A stretch of DNA of 5,174 bases from Bacillota bacterium. Lineage in GTDB: Bacteria; Bacillota; Clostridia; Clostridiales; Clostridiaceae. Made by a program: the position numbers and the translations under genes. The notes below the pieces were generated by a model. The model made no database searches. It was not told the origin of the DNA and was given only the letters and a program-made list of their open reading frames with translations. Each line of letters begins with the position of its first letter. Position 1 is the first letter of the stretch. This document shows positions 1-5,174 of the stretch, piece after piece. The stretch spans positions 1 through 5,174 of the forward strand of contig JAUZPH010000302.1 of the NCBI GenBank assembly GCA_030706065.1, read 5' to 3'.

Positions 1-711
1 CTGTTTTCCATGAGAGAACAATCTTTGATCGATATTTTGGAAGGAAAAGAAGTAGGCATCAACAAGCTCGAGAAAGATTTCCCTTTCCTGCTTAGGGGGT
101 GCACACTCTTTTTAGTTAGTATTGACGGAAGCAGGTATGAAGCTCTTAATATCCTCAAACAACTCTATAACGAGCAGGATGTCATAAGCATGATCTATGG
201 AGACAATATAATTGTCCTTGGAAACTTTGACGAAGTGGAGGAGCATGCTGAAAGCATAAAAGAATCCATTGTATCGGATTTGTTCTGCAGGTGTCATGTG
301 AGTTTTACCAATATAGTATACAGCGCCGAAGGAATAAAGCAGGCCTATGAGGATGCAAAGGAATGTATGGCTCTTGGTAAGAAGTTTGATATTAAAGGTG
401 AAATATATAATTACAACCACATGCTTTTTGAGAAGGTTGTATATAATATAAATCCAAAGGTTAAAAAGGAACTGCTGGACAACTTTAAGGATAAGTTCAG
501 TGTCTTTGACAGTGAAATGATAAACACTATAGAAGAGTTCGTAAACAGCGGCCTAAATATCAGTGATGCATCGAGAAAACTCTATATTCATAGAAACACC
601 TTGATCTACAGACTGGATAAGATAAACAAGGATACCGGGTATGATATCAGGGATTTCAAGAAGGCCACAGTGTTTATAATTGCTTTCCTTGTATGGAAGG
701 AAAACAGATAA
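1..711 (+). CDS. PucR/CdaR-type transcriptional regulator, 5' end cut by window edge
   Basis: Probable DNA-binding transcription regulator of the PucR/CdaR class. The frame is open through base 1; the first Met is at base 10, but no ribosome binding site can be seen, and family members usually carry an extra N-terminal sensory region, so the true start is probably upstream and the gene is partial. Counting from that Met (233 residues), residues about 30-125 look like the degenerate GGDEF-like domain that precedes the HTH in this class. Residues about 178-228 are the C-terminal PucR helix-turn-helix, with the hallmark run YIHRNTLIYRL (192-202) followed by TGYDIRDF. This HTH signature is highly characteristic. 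The effector and target genes cannot be told from the sequence. Family members often regulate neighbouring metabolic genes, but nothing here ties it to comB downstream, which lies beyond a hairpin. The class call is firm; the specific role is unknown. Confidence 0.88.
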   Translation: MFSMREQSLIDILEGKEVGINKLEKDFPFLLRGCTLFLVSIDGSRYEALNILKQLYNEQDVISMIYGDNIIVLGNFDEVEEHAESIKESIVSDLFCRCHVSFTNIVYSAEGIKQAYEDAKECMALGKKFDIKGEIYNYNHMLFEKVVYNINPKVKKELLDNFKDKFSVFDSEMINTIEEFVNSGLNISDASRKLYIHRNTLIYRLDKINKDTGYDIRDFKKATVFIIAFLVWKENR

Positions 712-739
712 AAAGAAAATTGCACAGCAATTTTCTTTT
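711..739 (+). terminator. Hairpin terminator after the PucR-type gene
   Basis: A perfect 13-bp stem (711-723 with 727-739) around the triloop ACA begins on the last base of the stop codon. The inner part is ATTGC/GCAAT and the 3' arm is T-rich (TTTTCTTTT), followed by AGTTTCT. The stem has only three G-C pairs and the T tract lies mostly inside the 3' arm, so termination may be incomplete. The A-rich left arm would supply a T tract for transcription from the other strand. It lies only 27 bases before comB. Confidence 0.65.
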
Positions 740-766
740 AGTTTCTAAGAAAGAAGTTGAGTGAAA

Positions 767-1471
767 ATGAAGGTAGATATCATAATTTCCGCAGATGATA
801 TAAAACAGGAAAAAATAGAAGGCAGGTCCGTTCTTGTCATTGATATGCTGCGGGCTACCTCTGTCATTACAACGGCAATGATGAATGGCTGCAAAGCCGT
901 AATTCCTGTCCTTACCGTAGAAAGGGCACTTGAAATTGCAGGGGGAAACAGAGAGGCGTATATTCTAGGCGGTGAGAGAAGGGCCTTAAGGATTGAAGGC
1001 TTTGACTGTTCAAACTCACCTCTTGAATATACCCCTGAAGTGGTGAGAGGTAAGACGCTGATAATGACCACCACTAATGGCACAAGAGCCATAGACGGCT
1101 GCAGGAAGGCGGAGAATATACTTATAGGGTGTATGCTGAATGCATTGTCCGCTGCAAAAAAACTGGTGGACCTCGGCAAAGATATTGTGATAGTAAACGC
1201 GGGGACATATGGACAGTTCTCCATGGATGACTTTATCTGCAGCGGGTATATAATAGAATGTCTTAAGGAGATTACGGAAGTGGAGTTGAGCGACATTGCC
1301 TGGACTTCCAATCAAATTTATAACTCCCATCCGGATATAATCAGCTTTATAAGATATGCGAGGCATTATAACGTCATCAAAAACCTCGGACTTGAGGAAG
1401 ATTTGGAGTACTGCATAAGAAAGGATATTACCGATATGGTTCCGGTGTTTAATGGTGAAAATATAGAATAA
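767..1471 (+). CDS. comB: 2-phosphosulfolactate phosphatase, ComB family
   Basis: Predicted Mg-dependent cytoplasmic phosphatase that converts 2-phosphosulfolactate to sulfolactate, known from coenzyme M synthesis in methanogens and linked to sulfolactate formation in Bacillus spores (yitC). Family signatures in the 234-residue protein: VIDMLRATS (24-32), GGER (68-71), EGFDCSNSPLEY (77-88), TTTNGTRAI (101-109) and NAGTYGQFSMDD (144-155). Length is normal and there is no frameshift. I chose ATG 767, giving MKVDIIISAD, the usual family N-terminus; an in-frame GTG at 761 would add two residues. The ribosome binding site is poor: AGAAG ends 10 bases upstream and GAGTG is closer. No ComA (phosphosulfolactate synthase) or ComC partner lies within the window, so the in vivo substrate is uncertain. 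The gene sits between two hairpins and converges with the methyltransferase gene. Family assignment is strong; the exact reaction is inferred from the family. Confidence 0.92.
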   Translation: MKVDIIISADDIKQEKIEGRSVLVIDMLRATSVITTAMMNGCKAVIPVLTVERALEIAGGNREAYILGGERRALRIEGFDCSNSPLEYTPEVVRGKTLIMTTTNGTRAIDGCRKAENILIGCMLNALSAAKKLVDLGKDIVIVNAGTYGQFSMDDFICSGYIIECLKEITEVELSDIAWTSNQIYNSHPDIISFIRYARHYNVIKNLGLEEDLEYCIRKDITDMVPVFNGENIE

Positions 1472-1496
1472 GGAAATCGCTCTGCGATTTCCTTAT
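1468..1496. terminator. Hairpin between convergent comB and rRNA methyltransferase genes
   Basis: A perfect 13-bp stem (1468-1480 with 1484-1496) around the triloop TCT overlaps the comB stop codon. The core GGAAATCGC/GCGATTTCC is reasonably GC-rich. On the plus strand it is followed by a loose T tract (GTGTTTTC); on the minus strand by TCTATATTTTC. Being 27 bases past the end of the leftward gene, it probably terminates both convergent transcripts. Confidence 0.7.
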
Positions 1497-1523
1497 GTGT
1501 TTTCAGCATCAGGTTAGCTCATG

Positions 1524-2699
1524 CTAGATGACCTGAAATATATAAAACTTCAAGTAATATGATTCATCGGAGTTCCATAGAATCGGGTGATCCGGAGCCT
1601 GGGTTCTGAACTCTACCTGGCGGAGAGTTCTATGGGCATCGTGAGCGGCGGCTCCTATAGTTTCGCTGAAAAGCTCGGGAGTCATGAAATGTGAACAGGA
1701 GGCAGTCACAAGGTAGCCCCCGGGCCTAACCATCTTCATTCCCCGTAAGTTTATTTCCTTGTAGCCTCTTACTGCACCTTTCACTGCTTCCCTTGATTTT
1801 GTGAAGGCAGGGGGATCCAGTATTACCACATCAAACTGCCTTCCTTCCTTTGACCAGCGGGGAAGTACATCAAAGGCGTTGTGGCATTCGAATTTGACTG
1901 TATCTGAAAGGTTGTTGAGCTCTGCATTTTTCGTAGCAAAATCAACGGCATGCTGGGATACATCTATTCCAAGAACACTTTTCGCGCCGGAAATACCGGC
2001 ATTCAGTGCAAAGGAACCTGTGTGGGTAAAGCAGTCCAAAACCTCGGCATCCTTACATATCTTATGTATGGCTTTTCTGTTTTCCTTTTGGTCCAGGAAG
2101 AAACCGGTCTTCTGGCCATTTTCGATATCTACATAATACTTTACTCCATTTTCCACAATCTGAACCATGGTATCAAAGGGCTCCGTCAAAAATCCCTTTG
2201 TGAGTTCCATATTTTCAAGCTCTCTTACGCTGGCGTCGCTTCTCTCATAAACACCTTTGGCCCCATATTCCTCCACCAGCAGTTTCACTATAAGGGGTTT
2301 GTATCTGTCTATACCGAGAGCCAGGGATTGAACTACATAGTAATCCTCAAACTTGTCAATGGTTAGGCCCGGAAGAAAATCCGCCTCTCCGAATATGAAA
2401 CGGCATGAAGAAGTATCTATTACAGTTTTTCTGTAATTCCAGGCATCCCTAAGCCTCTTTTTGAAAAATTCCTCATCTATTTCCTCGTTTATATCTCTTG
2501 TCATAATTCTTATTGCTATCTTTGAAACATCGTTTATGTAGCCCTTGCCTACGAATTCACCCCGGAAATTATATACTTCTATGATATCTCCGTTTACATA
2601 GTCTCCGTCATACTGTTCTATTTCATCTGTGTATATCCAGGGATGTCCGCTTTCAACTCTTTTACCTCTGCCTTTATATAAATAAAATTTTGCAGCCAT
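1524..2699 (-). CDS. rlmI: RlmI-like SAM-dependent 23S rRNA (cytosine-C5) methyltransferase
   Basis: Class I methyltransferase of the RlmI/YwbD family; E. coli RlmI makes m5C1962 in 23S rRNA. The protein has 391 residues, close to E. coli RlmI. In order: an N-terminal PUA-like RNA-binding domain (about 4-70, with GHPWIY at 18-23), a central linking domain, then the Rossmann methyltransferase. Visible motifs are GQKTGFFLDQKENR (195-208), motif I VLDCFTHTGSFALNAG (220-235), the acidic SAM-ribose strand GIDVS (244-248), motif IV LDPPAF (294-299) and the catalytic-type Cys motif ASCSHFM (333-339). I chose ATG at 2699 because the strong AGGAAGGAG site (2707-2715) lies 7 bases before it; an in-frame ATG at 2705 is only 1 base from that site. 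It is divergent from the ABC-F gene and convergent with comB. Family is certain; the precise rRNA base is inferred, since paralogues modify other positions. Confidence 0.93.
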   Translation of the reverse strand: MAAKFYLYKGRGKRVESGHPWIYTDEIEQYDGDYVNGDIIEVYNFRGEFVGKGYINDVSKIAIRIMTRDINEEIDEEFFKKRLRDAWNYRKTVIDTSSCRFIFGEADFLPGLTIDKFEDYYVVQSLALGIDRYKPLIVKLLVEEYGAKGVYERSDASVRELENMELTKGFLTEPFDTMVQIVENGVKYYVDIENGQKTGFFLDQKENRKAIHKICKDAEVLDCFTHTGSFALNAGISGAKSVLGIDVSQHAVDFATKNAELNNLSDTVKFECHNAFDVLPRWSKEGRQFDVVILDPPAFTKSREAVKGAVRGYKEINLRGMKMVRPGGYLVTASCSHFMTPELFSETIGAAAHDAHRTLRQVEFRTQAPDHPILWNSDESYYLKFYIFQVI

Positions 2700-2706
2700 G
2701 GTCATA

Positions 2707-2715
2707 CTCCTTCCT
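2707..2715 (-). promoter_or_regulatory. Ribosome binding site deciding the methyltransferase start
   Basis: On the minus strand the sequence AGGAAGGAG is followed by T, then ATGACCATG. The spacing is 7 bases to the second ATG (2699) but 1 base to the first (2705), which favours the second as the start. Confidence 0.8.
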
Positions 2716-2970
2716 AAAACTTTTAATGCCTTATAGTTTAACTAAAATATCTAAATATCCTCTATATTTTATTATAAAATTAGCAATATGGCTATAGTTA
2801 TCCAATTTTAAACTTTTAGTCCGCAGCGAATAAACTCGCAGTATATATTTTCATAGATAAAACAGCCATATATTATTTTATCATTTACCATCCTTTGAAG
2901 TATTTATTCATACAGAGAAGCTAAAAGGGCTGATAAGTGAAAAGTTTCCATTAGAGTCATTAGAAAAGCT
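2716..2970. other. AT-rich divergent intergenic region
   Basis: Between the leftward methyltransferase gene and the rightward ABC-F promoter there is no complete gene I can support. The region holds the weak leftward promoter candidate at 2771-2799, an imperfect inverted repeat (ATATGGCT at 2786-2793, AGCCATAT at 2864-2871), a short GCGA/TCGC hairpin at 2826-2839, and at 2861-2974 a plus-strand open stretch with coding-like residue composition that ends in TGA and lacks a start. No riboswitch or RNA gene signature was recognised. Confidence 0.5.
2771..2799 (-). promoter_or_regulatory. Weak candidate promoter for the rRNA methyltransferase gene
   Basis: A perfect minus-strand TATAAT lies at 2771-2776. 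The box 17 bases upstream (2794-2799) reads AACTAT, a poor -35. It would give a leader of roughly 65 bases. In such AT-rich DNA a TATAAT can occur by chance, so this is tentative. Confidence 0.3.
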
Positions 2971-3000
2971 TTGACATGGATATGAGGATTCATTTAAAAT
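2971..3000 (+). promoter_or_regulatory. Sigma-A-type promoter for the ABC-F gene
   Basis: A consensus -35 TTGACA (2971-2976) is followed after 18 bases by TAAAAT (2995-3000), five of six matches to the -10 consensus. Transcription would start near 3006-3008, leaving a leader of about 78 bases before ATG 3085. It is the best promoter in the window. Confidence 0.7.
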
Positions 3001-3072
3001 AGTGAATGTATGTTTTTCTTACAGTGAAAATTAGTGGACTTTATAAAGTGTTTAAAATATAAAAACTTTAAT

Positions 3073-3078
3073 GGGGAG
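3073..3078 (+). promoter_or_regulatory. Ribosome binding site deciding the ABC-F start
   Basis: GGGGAG lies 6 bases before ATG 3085. The in-frame ATG at 3079 directly abuts it, and the in-frame GTG at 3034 lies upstream of it, so both alternative starts are unlikely. Confidence 0.8.
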
Positions 3079-3084
3079 ATGGAT

Positions 3085-4641
3085 ATGAGTATATTAACAG
3101 TTAAGAATATAAGTCACGGCTTTGGAGACAGGGCGATTTTTGAGGATGTATCCTTCAGGCTTCTTAAGGGGGAGCACGTTGGATTTATAGGTGCAAATGG
3201 AGAAGGCAAGTCAACCTTTATGAACATAATTACGGGAAAACTTGCTCCGGATGAAGGCCAGATTGAGTGGGCCAACAAGGTTAGAATTGGTTATATGGAC
3301 CAGCATGCAGTATTACAGAAGGGACAAACCATTAGGGATGTTCTTAAAGGAGCCTTCCAGTACCTGTTTGACGCAGAAACCGAAATGAATGAACTCTATG
3401 GGAAAATGGGAGAGGTTGAACCGGAAGAACTTGAAAAGATGCTTGAAAGAACTGCAGTAATTCAGGATATGCTGGATCACAACGGTTTTTATGTTATTGA
3501 TGCCAAGGTTGAGGAGACGGCCAGAGGTTTAGGGCTTTTAGATGTTGGACTTGATAAGGACGTAACGGATTTGAGCGGAGGGCAGAGAACTAAAATTCTG
3601 CTTGCCAAGCTGCTTTTGGAAACTCCGGATATATTGCTTCTGGACGAGCCTACAAACTATTTGGACGAGGCACATATCGAGTGGCTTAAGAGATTCTTAA
3701 ATTCCTACGAGAATGCCTTTATACTGATATCTCACGATATTCCGTTCTTGAATTCCGTAATCAATCTTATATATCATGTGGAAAATAAGCAGCTTACAAG
3801 ATATGTTGGGAATTACGATGACTTCCAAAGAGTATATGAGGCTAAAAAGAAGCAGCTGGAGCAGGCCTATGAAAGACAGCAGGCGGAAATTGAAAGACTG
3901 GAAGATTTCGTTGCCAGAAACAAGGCCAACGTGGCTACTGCCAACATGGCCAAATCCAGACAGAAGAAACTGGACAAGATAGATAGAATAGAGCTTACCC
4001 AGGAGAAGCCAAAGCCGACTTTTAATTTCAAAAGTGCCAGAGCTTCCGGAAAGGTCATATTTGAAACCAAGGATATGGTTATAGGATATGATCATCCACT
4101 TACAAAGCCCCTCAATTTATATATGGAAAGAGGCCAGAAGATTGCACTAGTAGGCTCCAACGGCCTTGGTAAGACTACACTGCTTAAGAGCCTTATGGGA
4201 GAGATTAAGCCTATAAGCGGAGAAGTGGCATTGGGAGACTACCAATATATCGGCTACTTTGAGCAGGAAAGCAAGGAAGGAAATACTAACACTTGTATCG
4301 AGGAGTACTGGAAGGAGTTTCCGGGCTTTACGCAGTATGAGGTGCGAGCGGCTCTTGCCAAGTGCGGACTTACTACCAAGCACATTGAGAGTATGGTGAT
4401 GGTACTGTCAGGAGGGGAAGCTGCGAAGGTAAGGCTTGCAAAACTGCTAAATAGGGAAACCAATATATTAATCCTTGACGAGCCTACCAACCATCTGGAT
4501 GTGGACGCTAAAGACGAACTTAAGAGAGCGCTGAAGGAGTACAAAGGTACTATATTACTTGTTTGCCATGAGCCGGAGTTTTACAGGGACGTTGTGACGA
4601 ACATTTGGAATTGTGAGGATTGGACGACAAAAATTTGCTAA
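3085..4641 (+). CDS. yfmM: ABC-F family ATPase, YfmM type
   Basis: Soluble ATPase with two ABC domains and no membrane segments, so a translation factor-type ABC-F protein rather than a transporter. ABC-F proteins bind the ribosomal E site and act on stalled ribosomes or, in some subfamilies, confer antibiotic resistance. The 518-residue length, the N-terminus MSILTVKNISHGFGDRAIF and the C-terminal WNCEDWTTK match Bacillus YfmM as I recall it. ABC1: Walker A GANGEGKST (36-44), signature LSGGQ (163-167), Walker B with catalytic Glu188, switch His217 (SHD). The arm lies at about 85-150. The charged interdomain linker is at about 250-315 (RNKANVATANMAKSRQKKLD region). ABC2: Walker A GSNGLGKTT (357-365), signature LSGGE (441-445), catalytic Glu466, switch His495 in CHE instead of the common SHE/SHD. 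Both ATP sites look intact. It has its own promoter and a strong terminator, so it is probably monocistronic. Subfamily assignment is from memory of the sequence. Confidence 0.93.
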   Translation: MSILTVKNISHGFGDRAIFEDVSFRLLKGEHVGFIGANGEGKSTFMNIITGKLAPDEGQIEWANKVRIGYMDQHAVLQKGQTIRDVLKGAFQYLFDAETEMNELYGKMGEVEPEELEKMLERTAVIQDMLDHNGFYVIDAKVEETARGLGLLDVGLDKDVTDLSGGQRTKILLAKLLLETPDILLLDEPTNYLDEAHIEWLKRFLNSYENAFILISHDIPFLNSVINLIYHVENKQLTRYVGNYDDFQRVYEAKKKQLEQAYERQQAEIERLEDFVARNKANVATANMAKSRQKKLDKIDRIELTQEKPKPTFNFKSARASGKVIFETKDMVIGYDHPLTKPLNLYMERGQKIALVGSNGLGKTTLLKSLMGEIKPISGEVALGDYQYIGYFEQESKEGNTNTCIEEYWKEFPGFTQYEVRAALAKCGLTTKHIESMVMVLSGGEAAKVRLAKLLNRETNILILDEPTNHLDVDAKDELKRALKEYKGTILLVCHEPEFYRDVVTNIWNCEDWTTKIC

Positions 4642-4678
4642 AATTACTAACATAATACAAAGCAATTCAAATAACTGT

Positions 4679-4723
4679 ATAAACACAGCCGTAACATCCA
4701 ATAAGTGTTACGGCTGTGTTTAT
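4679..4723 (+). terminator. Strong intrinsic terminator after the ABC-F gene
   Basis: A perfect 18-bp stem (4679-4696 with 4706-4723) with a 9-base loop, TCCAATAAG. The core CACAGCCGTAACA is GC-containing, and the tail CTTTTCT follows. It starts 37 bases past the stop codon and should separate the ABC-F transcript from the next gene. Confidence 0.9.
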
Positions 4724-4814
4724 CTTTTCTGGCAAATTCGGATTGAAATATGATGTTAATATTTATATGTGCCTTTTGTAGAATTATTAGCATAATAAAA
4801 GGAAATACTAAATT

Positions 4815-4820
4815 AGGTGA
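4815..4820 (+). promoter_or_regulatory. Ribosome binding site of the membrane protein gene
   Basis: AGGTGA lies 5 bases before ATG 4826 and supports this start for the gene that runs off the right edge. The stretch from the terminator to this site is AT-rich; no promoter in it is convincing. Confidence 0.65.
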
Positions 4821-4825
4821 TGTAA

Positions 4826-5174
4826 ATGGAAGCAAAAGGGTTATTGGATGAGGTTTATAAAATATCGGCACAAGATAGTTTTAAACTCTATAATATATGG
4901 ATTACTCAAATAGTTTTCAGTTGGCGCTGGTGGTTCGAGATAGGATTGACTATAATTCCATGGATTGTTTGGCTTAAAATTAGAAACAAGAAAGACACAG
5001 CAAGGTTACTATTTGTTGGATCAGTAGTGGCGATAGTTTCAAATATGTTAGATATTATAGGAGGTTCATATAATCTGTGGCACTATGATTGGAAGGATTT
5101 TCCTTTCGTGCCGATATATTTACCTTGGGATTTTACCTTGTTTCCAGTTAGTGTTATGATAATGCTGCAATTTA
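4826..5174 (+). CDS. CBO0543-family membrane protein, 3' end cut by window edge
   Basis: The frame from ATG 4826 is open to the right edge (116 complete codons, no stop), preceded by AGGTGA. The protein begins MEAKGLLDEVYK and is rich in Trp and aromatic residues. Hydrophobic segments lie at about residues 35-51 (after the WRWW patch, ending in basic KIRNKK), 61-79, and from 102 onward. The intervening stretch LWHYDWKDFPFVPIYLPWDFTLFP matches the pattern of CBO0543-family proteins, small multi-pass membrane proteins of Bacilli and Clostridia with no known function. By memory the family is about 160-190 residues, so roughly a third is missing. With a strong terminator upstream it starts a new transcription unit. 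The family call is from pattern recognition; the coding call is firm. Confidence 0.82.
   Translation, partial: MEAKGLLDEVYKISAQDSFKLYNIWITQIVFSWRWWFEIGLTIIPWIVWLKIRNKKDTARLLFVGSVVAIVSNMLDIIGGSYNLWHYDWKDFPFVPIYLPWDFTLFPVSVMIMLQF

Noticed and set aside
745..1366. Long minus-strand open frames opposite comB
   Set aside because: They overlap a clear ComB family gene, show no recognisable domain, and have no supporting ribosome binding site; they are shadows of the real gene.
1511..1534. Imperfect inverted repeat AGGT-TAGC / GCTA-ACCT at the methyltransferase gene end
   Set aside because: The stem is interrupted by a 4-base bulge and lies partly inside coding sequence; the adjacent perfect hairpin at 1468-1496 is a better terminator.
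1801..2366. Plus-strand open frames opposite the rRNA methyltransferase gene
   Set aside because: The minus-strand protein has conserved methyltransferase motifs throughout; the plus-strand translations have no family features.
3034..3084. Upstream GTG start adding 17 residues to the ABC-F protein
   Set aside because: The extension is not part of the family N-terminus, and the strong GGGGAG ribosome binding site lies downstream of that GTG and fits ATG 3085.
4743..4769. Possible promoter TTGAAA with TATATG for the right-edge gene
   Set aside because: The spacing is only 15 bases and the -10 is poor; it cannot be told from background AT-rich sequence.
4647..4871. Minus-strand open frame of 74 residues after the ABC-F gene
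   Set aside because: It runs across a strong terminator hairpin and the start of the right-edge gene, and its translation has no recognisable features.

Overview
The window looks like an ordinary chromosomal segment of a low-GC Bacillota, most likely a clostridial anaerobe. The evidence is AT-rich intergenic DNA, frequent AGA/AGG and ATA codons, GGAGG-type ribosome binding sites, and proteins that all read as Clostridia/Bacilli family members (PucR/CdaR regulator, ComB, RlmI-like methyltransferase, YfmM-type ABC-F, CBO0543 family). I see no rRNA, tRNA, CRISPR array, insertion sequence, phage gene or plasmid feature.

Layout, left to right. (1) Bases 1-711, plus strand: the 3' part of a PucR/CdaR-type transcription regulator whose frame runs off the left edge. 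It ends in a hairpin (711-739). (2) Bases 767-1471, plus strand: a complete ComB-like 2-phosphosulfolactate phosphatase, ending in a second compact hairpin (1468-1496). (3) Bases 1524-2699, minus strand: a complete RlmI/YwbD-type 23S rRNA methyltransferase, convergent with comB; the hairpin between them may serve both strands. (4) Bases 2700-3084: a 385-base AT-rich divergent region. It holds a good promoter for the rightward gene, a weaker candidate for the leftward gene, an imperfect inverted repeat, a 12-base palindrome and a coding-like stretch that may be a gene relic. (5) Bases 3085-4641, plus strand: a complete two-domain ABC-F ATPase of YfmM type, followed by a strong intrinsic terminator (4679-4723). 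(6) Bases 4826-5174, plus strand: the 5' part of a CBO0543-family membrane protein of unknown function, cut by the right edge.

The genes do not form one obvious pathway. Two act on the ribosome (the rRNA methyltransferase and the ABC-F factor) and are divergently transcribed. ComB stands without its usual biosynthetic partner ComA in the window, so its physiological substrate here is open. No convincing new system is visible. The points most worth a second look are the orphan comB and how it is transcribed, the decayed-looking coding stretch in the divergent region, and the uncharacterised membrane protein at the right edge.
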